This document shows, piece by piece, positions 10,826 to 19,855 of a stretch of DNA of 42,724 nt. The stretch comes from an uncultured Selenomonadaceae bacterium (lineage in GTDB: Bacteria > Bacillota > Negativicutes > Selenomonadales > Selenomonadaceae). Made by a program: the position numbers and the translations under genes. A model generated the notes under the pieces. That model worked only from the letters and a program-made list of their open reading frames with translations. It was not told the origin of the DNA and ran no database searches. Within the stretch, counting starts at the first letter, position 1. Each line of letters starts with the position of its first letter. The DNA lies in NCBI GenBank assembly GCA_905234505.1, contig CAJOIA010000002.1, positions 1 through 42,724 on the forward strand, read 5' to 3'.

Positions 10826-11515
10826 CTAAAAATTTCTGATGCTTTGAAGTTCCGCCGCCAGATTTTGTTTCAATTTAATCTGCAATTCGTCCAAATTCTT
10901 TGCGTCAAAAAGATAACTCACGCGCGGCACAAGTTTAATCCGCGATTCGCCGCTGTAACTGTCGGTGAAGATATTATAAAAAATCGTGAAGTCGCTCTGA
11001 TTTTCAAAATTGCTGTAGTTCAAAATAATGTATGAGCCGTTCGTAATTTTAACCGGATTATCGGGCGTAATGAAAAGTTCAAAGCCTTCAAGATTTTTCG
11101 GCAAAGTTTTAGCATAAGTCCAGCCGCCGAGATGTTTTTCTCCAACGAATAAATCATTTTCAGTATCAATGCGCTCGGTCAGAATTTTAATCACGGCGTC
11201 GAGTTTAGCTTTGAGGGTATTAATAAATTTGTCAAAATTCCTTGTGAAAAAGTTAGTCAAACAGAATTCAGTCAGACCGATTTTCAGCCGCACTTTGTAT
11301 TCTGCGGTTTCGTTGTGGAAATAAACAATAACAGCGCGGTGAGCGTTTTCATCGGCGTAGGTAAAATAAATAAATTTGTCGCCGCGTTCGTCAAAAATTT
11401 TTGTCAGAGTGTAGCCGCGAATTTCCTCGGGCAATTCATTAAAAAAGTTCGTCGCCTCAATTTCAGCGGCAAGTTTATTTTTGGTATCAGCTTTCACACA
11501 ATCAGCTCCTTGCAT
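10826..11515 (-). CDS. Hypothetical protein, no family recognised
   Basis: 229-aa ORF without a strong competing ORF; no signal peptide. Confidence 0.55.
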   Translation of the reverse strand: MQGADCVKADTKNKLAAEIEATNFFNELPEEIRGYTLTKIFDERGDKFIYFTYADENAHRAVIVYFHNETAEYKVRLKIGLTEFCLTNFFTRNFDKFINTLKAKLDAVIKILTERIDTENDLFVGEKHLGGWTYAKTLPKNLEGFELFITPDNPVKITNGSYIILNYSNFENQSDFTIFYNIFTDSYSGESRIKLVPRVSYLFDAKNLDELQIKLKQNLAAELQSIRNF

Positions 11516-11708
11516 TTTTCAGCAAGTATAACACAAATTAGAGAAATCTGCGCGAAAGATTAATTTTTCATTAAAATAATTCATATAATCTTGTCGAAGA
11601 AAAAAGTACATGATATGATCTTTTAACGTTATTTTTGGCTCAATTTTTTTAGAGAGGAGGCGAAATTTTCTTTGTAGATTTACTATATTCATGGGAGGGC
11701 AGATTATT

Positions 11709-12887
11709 TTGAAAAAGTTTCTAGTATTGTTAGCGTTTATACTGGTTACGTCATTTAAAACGGTTCTTGCTCAAGAAGTTACAGTTGAAGGATATGGTAT
11801 CGACAGAGATTCAGCCATTCGCAATGCCACTCAAACGGCAGTAGAGCAAGTTGTCGGCGTTTATATCAGTTCGCAAACGCTTATGGAAGATTTTCAGCTT
11901 CAACTCGATGAAATTTATCAAAAATCTCAAGGTTTCGTGAAGGGAATAAAAATTCTAGAGGAAGGCAAGGTCAATTCTTCCACTTACAAAGTAAAAGCCA
12001 GAATTGACGTTGATACAAGCCCGAACGGTAAATTGCTTGACGAACTGACGATGATTTTACAGCTAAATGACCCGCGAGTTGCCGTGATTGTTATTGGCGT
12101 TGACCAATATAGACACAGCGCGCGCGATGTTTTTGCTGAAAGCTGTTTGAATGAAAAACTTGTAAGCATGGGATTCAATCACGTTTTGGACGCCGACAGA
12201 GTTATCAAAATCAACAACGCGGACCTTCTGAATTATATTGCTTCTGGCAAAAGCGGTACTTTTAAAAGCAAAGACAATTCCATTGATTATTTGGTTTTAG
12301 GCAAATACAACAAATTTTCTAATGCAGTGTCCATTCCAAAATTTGGCAATAGCGGAAATGACAACAATCAGCCGAATATAAATCCTGACAATGTTTATGA
12401 TGTCCCGCCGAGGTCAAATGACGCCAGCAGTGTAAAAACTAATTTTAAAAATATCAAGGTGGTTTTGAAAGTTGACGTAATTAAATACGATACCGGCGAT
12501 ATTGTCGGTACCTTCACTGTTGAAGGCAATAATATTAATGTTTATGAAGAAATTGCCTCTCAAAATGCTATCGCGCAGGCTTCCAATGAAGCGGCTGAAA
12601 AACTTGGCGATACTTTAAAAAAATTCAGTTCCAATCCGGTTCAAGGGCTGAGCTTTACACTCGCTGCGAATAATGAAAAAAAACTTCAGCAATGCATTGA
12701 AGAAATTCGCGAGCTTGGTATGGTTAGAAATGTTTACATTCGCGAAATAAAATCTAACGAGGCAGTATTGACGATTGATTCTGAGCAGAAGCCACACGCA
12801 ATTTTTATGGCGCTTAAAGGGAAAACGAAGCTTGAAATTTCTATTGCGAATATGAGCGCCAATAGTTGTAAATTAAAAATTAGTTGA
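11709..12887 (+). CDS. Secreted FlgT-N-like/LPP20-like protein
   Basis: TTG start at 11709 with GGGAGGG RBS; signal peptide KKFLVLLAFILVTSFKTVLAQ; EVTVEGYGIDRDSAIRNATQTAVEQVVGVYISSQT resembles FlgT N-domain. Confidence 0.6.
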   Translation: MKKFLVLLAFILVTSFKTVLAQEVTVEGYGIDRDSAIRNATQTAVEQVVGVYISSQTLMEDFQLQLDEIYQKSQGFVKGIKILEEGKVNSSTYKVKARIDVDTSPNGKLLDELTMILQLNDPRVAVIVIGVDQYRHSARDVFAESCLNEKLVSMGFNHVLDADRVIKINNADLLNYIASGKSGTFKSKDNSIDYLVLGKYNKFSNAVSIPKFGNSGNDNNQPNINPDNVYDVPPRSNDASSVKTNFKNIKVVLKVDVIKYDTGDIVGTFTVEGNNINVYEEIASQNAIAQASNEAAEKLGDTLKKFSSNPVQGLSFTLAANNEKKLQQCIEEIRELGMVRNVYIREIKSNEAVLTIDSEQKPHAIFMALKGKTKLEISIANMSANSCKLKIS

Positions 12888-12900
12888 GGAGGCGAAAAAA

Positions 12901-13689
12901 GTGGCACGGATTTTTTTGTTAAGTTTAATGTTTTCCTTTATTTTGGGAATAAACGCGGCGCTGGCGGAGCCAATAATCGAGAAAGAGCTTGCAGAACGTC
13001 CAAACGTTTCAATTTTGCCATTTAAAAATAAATCTACCATAGTTCCGGAATTTGCCCAAAAAATAGCATTAAGGGACGCGTCGATTGTATCAGATTTTTT
13101 ACTGGAGCGGCTTTGGCACACGGGGCGATTTAGGACCATCGATCGCGAAGAGCTTGAAGAAATTATCAAGGAACTTGAATTTAGCCAAAGCGGGCTGGTT
13201 AGTTCTGTATCGGCCACAACTGCAGGCAAGCAGCTGGGCGTAAAGTACATAATCAGAGGCAGTGTCACCGATATTAGCGTAAAACCGACTACCGCGGCAG
13301 ATATTTCAGTGGCAAATAAAGGCGGCTTTTCGGCTAATAAAGTAACTGTCAGCGCAAGTATTTCTGTAAAATTTGTTAATGTTGAAACTGGCGAGGCGGT
13401 GCTTATAGCTTCTGGCACGGGCAAATCTTCGCGGGGAGATGCCGAATTAAGTATCAACGAAAAATATTATGAAATCTCCGGCACTATCAGCGATGGTAGC
13501 GGTGAACATTTTGAAGCGACAGCCAAAATAAAAAAAGATATTGGATACTCAGTTAAAGTTGGTAGCAGTGAAGTCAGCCAAATTCAAGTTAGAAACGCTC
13601 TTTACAAAGCCGTAATTGATGCTGTTGAAGACAAAGATTATGGACTTTTGGCGCTAATTGACGGCTCGACAAAAAAGAGAAAGGTTTAA
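12901..13689 (+). CDS. CsgG/HfaB-family protein, signal peptide but no lipobox
   Basis: GTG start; NVSILPFKNKST...IVSDFLLERLWHTGRFRTIDREELEEIIKE...GKQLGVKYIIRGSVTDI...VSASISVKFVNVETGEAV. Confidence 0.75.
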   Translation: MARIFLLSLMFSFILGINAALAEPIIEKELAERPNVSILPFKNKSTIVPEFAQKIALRDASIVSDFLLERLWHTGRFRTIDREELEEIIKELEFSQSGLVSSVSATTAGKQLGVKYIIRGSVTDISVKPTTAADISVANKGGFSANKVTVSASISVKFVNVETGEAVLIASGTGKSSRGDAELSINEKYYEISGTISDGSGEHFEATAKIKKDIGYSVKVGSSEVSQIQVRNALYKAVIDAVEDKDYGLLALIDGSTKKRKV

Positions 13690-13692
13690 AAT

Positions 13693-14508
13693 ATGACTGT
13701 GAGATTTTTAATACTGGCGCTGTTTTTTTGCATTTTTAACTTTAACGTGGCGAATGCTGAGCAAGCGGCGGCGGAGGAATATCGGAAAATTTTTAGCTCT
13801 GGCAATTTTTACATCGAATTTCGCGATAAATGGGGGACGCGAATTTTAGCCGGTAAAAATGGCATGCGCATGGAAAGAATGCGCTACGATGCAGAAAGCG
13901 GCGATATAGCTTGGTTGAATCCGCTCGGCGCAATTTTCCACAAAGAAGATAAAAATCCTGAAGTATTATACAGGGACGGCAAATTTTATAATTTCATTGA
14001 AAAAAAGCGCGCTAATGTTTGCGACGCCGACAAAATTAATAGCGAAGAATTAAATCCACGTAGCGGCTGGAATAAAATTTCTCAGAAGTTGGCTCTGCCG
14101 GATGAATTAGCTGTTTTTTATTGGGAAGATTCATTTAGATTGAAAAGCTCCGCAATTCCCGCGCCGACCTTCAAGGAAAGCCTCAAAAAAAAGGTCGACG
14201 GCAAAGATTACGATTGCGACCGCTACAGCTGCGATATAAAAAATTTGGCCGGTGGCGGCGCGGCGGCTTTGGTTTACGAAATGTTTTACAAAGACGGCAA
14301 TTTATTTCGCGCAGAAAGTTACCTGGTGCGCGGCGGCAAAATTTATCCGATTAACATTTTAAAGATACAGAAAATCCAATCGGAAATTCCTAAGGATACT
14401 TTTAAAATTGAAAAAAATACTGAGCTTTATGCAGCGGGGATGGGCGACATGAACGACCTTCTAGAAAAGCCGGTAAAAATCGGTACAATGGAGGCTGAAA
14501 CTTTATGA
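13693..14508 (+). CDS. Secreted hypothetical protein (possibly outer-membrane-lipoprotein-carrier-like)
   Basis: signal peptide MTVRFLILALFFCIFNFNVANAEQ; EEYRKIFSSGNFYIEFRD start resembles the next CDS. Confidence 0.6.
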   Translation: MTVRFLILALFFCIFNFNVANAEQAAAEEYRKIFSSGNFYIEFRDKWGTRILAGKNGMRMERMRYDAESGDIAWLNPLGAIFHKEDKNPEVLYRDGKFYNFIEKKRANVCDADKINSEELNPRSGWNKISQKLALPDELAVFYWEDSFRLKSSAIPAPTFKESLKKKVDGKDYDCDRYSCDIKNLAGGGAAALVYEMFYKDGNLFRAESYLVRGGKIYPINILKIQKIQSEIPKDTFKIEKNTELYAAGMGDMNDLLEKPVKIGTMEAETL

Positions 14509-15284
14509 GAAATTTTTTAATTGCCGTCCTGCTCATTTTTTTGTGTCAGGCGGAAGCGGAGGCGGCAAAAATTGATATATATCGCGAAATGCTTTTGCGA
14601 AATTCTTATACAATTCGCTATGAAAATTTGACTCCGCCGCCACGTGAGACCAATAAAGATCGCGTTGAACTTTATGGTAAAAGCGGCTTGGCTGTTTCTG
14701 AAAATGATTATTTGACGTACCGCTCAACCAGTGGCGTTGTTACGGCGGACGGACAAAATCGCTATGAAGAAGTTGGCGACGAAGATTTTAAACTTTGTAG
14801 GCTTTCGAAAGACGAGGAAGATTTTTTCTTCAGCAAGTACAAGAAAAAAGATCGCTGGGAATATTTTGGCACGCGCAAAAATCGCGTTGTTGCCAATGAA
14901 AAGAATTATCTGGCTGAAATTCTTGAAGGCAAAAGCTACGGCGATTCTGATATGTCTCACTTTTTAAACGCCATTCTTCCAAATACTGAAAAGAGCGCTC
15001 AAAATTCCAGTTATCGATTTATCGCGCAGGGCAGATTGGCTAATGGGCTTTTTTATGAAGATTATCGCTCGGACGATAATGGGATAACTGAAGCGGTTCG
15101 TTATTATTTTTCCGGAAATAATTTGGTAAAGATAGCCGCTGCTTCTTATCACAAAAATAGCGACGGCAAAATTGACGGGCGCAGATGCATTATTAAAATC
15201 CAAGAATTTTCTTCGACGCCGGATAAATCTCTATTGAAATTGCCGGAAGGTGTTAAAGATGAAACTAAACGTAAGAAAAAATAA
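14505..15284 (+). CDS. Secreted hypothetical protein, diverged relative of preceding CDS
   Basis: ATGA overlap with preceding gene; signal peptide MRNFLIAVLLIFLCQAEAEA; IDIYREMLLRNSYTIRYEN. Confidence 0.6.
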   Translation: MRNFLIAVLLIFLCQAEAEAAKIDIYREMLLRNSYTIRYENLTPPPRETNKDRVELYGKSGLAVSENDYLTYRSTSGVVTADGQNRYEEVGDEDFKLCRLSKDEEDFFFSKYKKKDRWEYFGTRKNRVVANEKNYLAEILEGKSYGDSDMSHFLNAILPNTEKSAQNSSYRFIAQGRLANGLFYEDYRSDDNGITEAVRYYFSGNNLVKIAAASYHKNSDGKIDGRRCIIKIQEFSSTPDKSLLKLPEGVKDETKRKKK

Positions 15285-16125
15285 ATTGTTGGCGGCAATT
15301 ATTTTTATATTAGCTGCAATTTTTTTTATCCCTGCGCCGACTTCTGCGCGAGGAAATAATCCAACTTGTGTCTTGCTTAAATTTACTGATGATACGCGCT
15401 ATGACAAAATTGATTCCGCCGGTAACCTTTCAGAGCTGTTGCTTGAAAAAATGCAGAAGAGTAAACGCTTTAATTTTATCGAGACTGAAATTATTGACGC
15501 GAATTTGGAGGCGCGACTTTATGACGAAAAAGTTGACGAACTAACCAGATTTGATTCAGCAATAAACAGCGGCAATTACAATGAACTTTTTGAAGGCGAT
15601 GGTTTTAATGAAAATAAAGCTCAGTCCATCGTTATGGCGCAGGTTGGACAATTTATCACGCCGGAAATTACAGCTGAAATTGGCAAGCTTCACAATGCTG
15701 AATATCTTATTCAAGGTACGATTATAAATCTTGGCACGGGCAGCTGGCTCAGTGAAGATTTAGAATTTGTTTCCGGTGCAGTCAGCGGCATTGCACGGCT
15801 GGCCAGTTCTCAAGCTTCAAATCTTGTTGGGAAATCATTAAGCGCTTTGAAATTTATGGGGGAGTTGGGCGAAGTTAGCGTTACGCTTAAAGGTATTGGT
15901 GTTCAATGCGACGTACGCGTTATAAAAGCGGCGACGGGCGAAGTTGTTTGGAGCAAGCGCGTGGTTGGCAAAGGGCAAAGTGAATTTGTGCAGGTTAATT
16001 TTCTCAGATTCGGTCACGAGAATTTAAGTAGCGCGCTTTATACCAAGGCAATGAATGACGCGACGGATAAAATTGTCAAGGCGCTGATTGACGATTTGGA
16101 TTCAAATAAACTTTTCCTGAAATGA
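15259..16125 (+). CDS. CsgG-like secreted protein
   Basis: ATG 15259 (or GTG 15250); signal peptide; NAEYLIQGTIINLGTG...CDVRVIKAATGEVVWSKRVVGKG CsgG-like core. Confidence 0.65.
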   Translation: MKLNVRKNKLLAAIIFILAAIFFIPAPTSARGNNPTCVLLKFTDDTRYDKIDSAGNLSELLLEKMQKSKRFNFIETEIIDANLEARLYDEKVDELTRFDSAINSGNYNELFEGDGFNENKAQSIVMAQVGQFITPEITAEIGKLHNAEYLIQGTIINLGTGSWLSEDLEFVSGAVSGIARLASSQASNLVGKSLSALKFMGELGEVSVTLKGIGVQCDVRVIKAATGEVVWSKRVVGKGQSEFVQVNFLRFGHENLSSALYTKAMNDATDKIVKALIDDLDSNKLFLK

Positions 16126-16134
16126 GGGCTTAAC

Positions 16135-16767
16135 GTGTTGAAAAGTATTTTCGCTACGATTTTATGTTTTGCCATTTTTGCTAATATCGCGCAGGCGGCG
16201 GAAAAACCGCGCGTCGTTGTAATGGATTTGGGCGCGCGCCATTCCAGCGAAATATCTTCTGAAAATATTGGAGCGATGGCCTCGGATTATCTTTTAGAAG
16301 CGCTTTGGTCAACTAATAGATTTGCGGTCATGGATTGGGAAAATGCGGAAGAGGAAATTATTACCTCAAAATTGCCGACCAGTGGACTTATCCCACCGAG
16401 CGCGGCGCGGGAAATCGCTAAGCTTTTGAATGCCGATTATATAATTTACGGCAACATCAGCAGCGTTGACAGCAAAGATTTAGTTTTTGAAATTGCGGGC
16501 AACGGCGGAAATTTTCGCTCTATCAAATCGGCTCTGATTGTTCGCATGATGGATGTTAAAACTGGCGAAATTCTTGTTGTGGCAAAAGGCAAAGGCGCGT
16601 CCAAAAGCTCGGAAATTAGAGGCGGCGCGAAAAATCTTGCTTACATAACGATAGGTACCAAAAAAGTTCCTTCAATCTGCGTCCACAATGCCATTAAGAA
16701 AGCCACCTTTGCCGCGGCTGAAGAAATTGTTGCAGAGTTTTTTAATGAGCCGCTGAAGAAAAAATAA
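16135..16767 (+). CDS. CsgG-like secreted protein
   Basis: GTG start; PRVVVMDLGARHSS...SDYLLEALWSTNRFAVMDWENAEEEI...LLNADYIIYGNISSV...LIVRMMDVKTGEILVVAKG. Confidence 0.7.
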   Translation: MLKSIFATILCFAIFANIAQAAEKPRVVVMDLGARHSSEISSENIGAMASDYLLEALWSTNRFAVMDWENAEEEIITSKLPTSGLIPPSAAREIAKLLNADYIIYGNISSVDSKDLVFEIAGNGGNFRSIKSALIVRMMDVKTGEILVVAKGKGASKSSEIRGGAKNLAYITIGTKKVPSICVHNAIKKATFAAAEEIVAEFFNEPLKKK

Positions 16768-16821
16768 TTACCACTGATTTTTAGGGCAAGTGAGATTTTG
16801 AGGTGTTCAAAGGATATTTTC

Positions 16822-16866
16822 TTGCAACAAAAAAAAATCCTGTAGTATAATTACCGCAGGATTTTT
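16822..16866 (+). promoter_or_regulatory. Candidate sigma-A promoter overlapped by a 10-bp inverted repeat upstream of the DJ-1/PfpI gene
   Basis: TTGCAA-N18-TATAAT (16822-16827, 16846-16851); AAAAATCCTG (16833-16842) / CAGGATTTTT (16857-16866). Confidence 0.5.
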
Positions 16867-16882
16867 CAAGGAGGTTTGAAAT

Positions 16883-17446
16883 ATGAAAGTTGCAATTTTG
16901 TTGGCGAATGGCTTTGAGGAAGGCGAAGCGCTTTTCACTATGGATATCATTCGTCGCGCAGGTATCGAAGTAGATTCTTATTCACTGGCTGAAGAATTTG
17001 TTACCAGCAGCCGCAAAATCACAGTGAAGGCTGATAAAATTTTGGGCGATAATGATTTGGTTGATTATGATATGGTGATTCTGCCTGGCGGTCAACCTGG
17101 TTCAACGACACTTTCAAAGGATGAGCGCGTTTTGAAAATTGTTCGTGACTTTATGAATAAGAAAAAATTTGTAGCCGCAATTTGCGCCGCGCCAATGGTT
17201 TTGAAAGCCGCTGGTGTTAGCAAGGGCAGAACTTTGACGTCATATCCTGGCGAGAATTTTACCGAAATGTTCAGCGATGCAAATTACGTTGAAGATAAAC
17301 TTGTCGTGCAGGACGGCAATTTAATTACCAGCCGCGCCGCCGCTACCTGTCTGCCTTTTGCGTATAAGATTATTGACGTACTCGGCGGAGATTCTGAGCC
17401 GATAAAAAAATCTATGCTCTACGATAAACTTTTAGCCGAAAAATAA
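16883..17446 (+). CDS. DJ-1/PfpI family protein
   Basis: MKVAILLANGFEEGEALFTMDIIRRAG, FVAAICAAPMVL nucleophile elbow; RBS aaggagg. Confidence 0.9.
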   Translation: MKVAILLANGFEEGEALFTMDIIRRAGIEVDSYSLAEEFVTSSRKITVKADKILGDNDLVDYDMVILPGGQPGSTTLSKDERVLKIVRDFMNKKKFVAAICAAPMVLKAAGVSKGRTLTSYPGENFTEMFSDANYVEDKLVVQDGNLITSRAAATCLPFAYKIIDVLGGDSEPIKKSMLYDKLLAEK

Positions 17447-18595
17447 TTACATTGGTGGAGGACCACCAGGACCGCCCATACGACGCCCACCGCCCATTGG
17501 ATTTTGAGTGGTGGTCTTTTTTTCTGCCGCTTGATATGTCACTGAAATATCATCTCCCACTTCAAGATTATTCGCGGTAACTTCAACAAATTCTTCACCG
17601 TACAAACCAATCGACACATAAACTTTTTCCGCTACGTCGTGGTTTTTCGCGTCTTTAGTAATTTTTTCGACGTATGAGCCTTTGCCGTCAGTTTTAATCG
17701 CCTCAATCGGCACGCACAGTGCATTTTCCACTTTGCCAACTGTTATATCCAATCGCGCAGTCATTGCCGGTAAAAGCAAATTTTTAGGATCGGGCGCGTT
17801 AAACGTCACATAGTAATAAATAACTGAATTTGAAGAACTTGACGAACTCGAAGACGAACTGCTAACGTCCCAAGAATTATTTGTATCGGTTTGCGAAATT
17901 TTATTGACAATGGCTAAAAATTTTTCGTCCGGATAAGCGTCAACTGTAAATGACGCGCTTTCACCAACTTTAACACTGCCAATATCGGTTTCGTCAACTT
18001 TTGCCTTAACAAGTTTTTCGCTCAAATCGGCAATGCGCAAAATAACTGTCGGGTTGCTATTGCCCTGAACTGCCATAGTTCCCGCAGTCAACGGCTCGCC
18101 GACAACAATTCCATCCATTGGCGCGGTTATCACGGTTTCGTTAACGTCGGATTCGGCAAGTTCTAATTCAGATTTAGCGCGATCGTAATTATATTGCGCG
18201 TCTTCAAGTTCCTCTCGGGATTTTGCTCCGATATTGTACAGCCTCTTAATTCGTTCCAATTTCTGTGACGTATTCGTTAAAGCGAAATTGGCTTGATTTA
18301 GTTTCGCCTCATAATCTTTGCCGTCCAAAATCGCTACAACTTGACCGGCTTTAACTTGCTGATTTTCCTCAACTAATACTTCTTTAATTCGCGCAGTGAT
18401 TTTACTTGAAACTTCAACGCTTTCGCGCGGTTGAACCGTGCCCGTTGCTGATACTGTTTTGGTTAAATCCATTCGAATAACTTTTGCTGTTTCGTACGTT
18501 TTATAAGATTCTTCCTCGATTTTGTCATTGTAAAATTTATAGCCGATTAACGCGCCGATTATTAACGCGACCACTAGTCCGATTTTCCACTTCAA
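17447..18595 (-). CDS. HlyD/MacA-like periplasmic adaptor subunit
   Basis: SATGTVQPRESVEVSSKITARIKEVLVEENQQVKAGQVVAILDGKDY, coiled-coil hairpin, beta-barrel; poly-Ser run and Gly/Pro-rich tail. Confidence 0.9.
   Translation of the reverse strand: MKWKIGLVVALIIGALIGYKFYNDKIEEESYKTYETAKVIRMDLTKTVSATGTVQPRESVEVSSKITARIKEVLVEENQQVKAGQVVAILDGKDYEAKLNQANFALTNTSQKLERIKRLYNIGAKSREELEDAQYNYDRAKSELELAESDVNETVITAPMDGIVVGEPLTAGTMAVQGNSNPTVILRIADLSEKLVKAKVDETDIGSVKVGESASFTVDAYPDEKFLAIVNKISQTDTNNSWDVSSSSSSSSSSSNSVIYYYVTFNAPDPKNLLLPAMTARLDITVGKVENALCVPIEAIKTDGKGSYVEKITKDAKNHDVAEKVYVSIGLYGEEFVEVTANNLEVGDDISVTYQAAEKKTTTQNPMGGGRRMGGPGGPPPM
17461..17523 (+). terminator. Putative intrinsic terminator for DJ-1 gene, inside the adaptor coding sequence
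   Basis: GACCACCA (17461-17468) / TGGTGGTC (17509-17516) followed by a T-run; alternative TGGTGG (17453-17458) pairs with CCACCA (17463-17468). Confidence 0.45.
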
Positions 18596-18607
18596 AATAA
18601 ATCACCT

Positions 18608-19855
18608 TCACTTAATCGCAAGCATTGTATCGCCGATAGCGTGCGCCAAATCAATTCTGTAGCGCGCTACGTCATAAGTTGCGCTAACGTGATTTTTTCG
18701 CGCAGTGGCAAGTGAAACTTCGGCGTCAAGAATATCAAGCAAAATGCCTTCACCTGCGCGATATTTTTCAGTGGCAATATAGCGTTCCTCTTCAGCCAAA
18801 TTAACCGCGCGCTGAGTTGTCTTTAACCTGAGCAAAGCGATTTTCAAATTTTTATAAGCCGTTACAACTTCTTCATTGACAGCGTTAATATCGTTGTGCA
18901 TAGCAAGATAGAGTTGCTCTAATGCAATTTCAGCCTGAAGAATTTCAGATTTGGTGATACCGCCGTCGAAAATATTCCATGACGCGCTTAATCCAGCGGA
19001 AGCGTCGGGCGAAAAATGCCAGCGCTTAGATTGCCCGCCAAGCCCCGCGCCAACTTCAGCTGAAATAGTCGGACGTTTGCCTGCGCGAGCCAATTCGATA
19101 TTAATTTCGCCTTGATCTATCTTCAAAGAATCCGCCCGCAAATCTGCGCGATTTTCACTTGCCAAGACAATAAAATCTTCCACATCGCCCAAATAAAGCG
19201 CAGTCTGAACCGGCTCAACTGTTAAAGTGGCGATTGAATCCATAGACATTAAAGTTGCCAAATTCGCTAAACTGACTTCATATGCGGCGTGAGATTTAGC
19301 CGTGTCTTGTTGAGCATTGCTAGTTTCAACCTGCGCGCGTATCAAATCAATTCGCGCTTTTGAGCCGGCGTCGTACAATGCGGCGATATTTTTTTCATGC
19401 TCGGCAAGATTTTCTTCAGTCTTTAAATTAACCTGCGTTGTGGCAAGATTTTCAAGCGCGTTAATATAAGCAGTGGCCACGCGATAAATTAAATCGTCCT
19501 GCGCCTGCAAAAATTCCAGACGCGCAACGTCAATTTCTAATTCCGCCGAATCAATTTGATTTTCTAAGCGCTTGCCAGAATACAGCGTTAAAGAGCCCCT
19601 GAGCCGCGCAGACAAGCTTTCGGACGTGGCTGAGCCTTCTGACTTAGACGCGTTTGCAGAGCCGCTTAAAGCCACTGAGACGCCTTTATTCGCCTTTGCC
19701 ACTTTCAGCGATTCTTCCGCCAATTCGATTGAGCGGCCAGTTCTTTGCAGGCTTGGATTTTTTTCCAATGCAATTTGAGCCGCCTCGCTTAAACTTATTG
19801 CGTTTGCTGTTGCTGGCAATAAAAATACCAATAATGCTGTAAATATTTTTTTCAT
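18608..19855 (-). CDS. TolC-family outer-membrane efflux protein
   Basis: signal peptide; ISLSEAAQIALEKNPSLQ; internal duplication with NLAEEERYIATEKYRAGEGILLDILDAEVSLATARKN. Confidence 0.92.
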   Translation of the reverse strand: MKKIFTALLVFLLPATANAISLSEAAQIALEKNPSLQRTGRSIELAEESLKVAKANKGVSVALSGSANASKSEGSATSESLSARLRGSLTLYSGKRLENQIDSAELEIDVARLEFLQAQDDLIYRVATAYINALENLATTQVNLKTEENLAEHEKNIAALYDAGSKARIDLIRAQVETSNAQQDTAKSHAAYEVSLANLATLMSMDSIATLTVEPVQTALYLGDVEDFIVLASENRADLRADSLKIDQGEINIELARAGKRPTISAEVGAGLGGQSKRWHFSPDASAGLSASWNIFDGGITKSEILQAEIALEQLYLAMHNDINAVNEEVVTAYKNLKIALLRLKTTQRAVNLAEEERYIATEKYRAGEGILLDILDAEVSLATARKNHVSATYDVARYRIDLAHAIGDTMLAIK

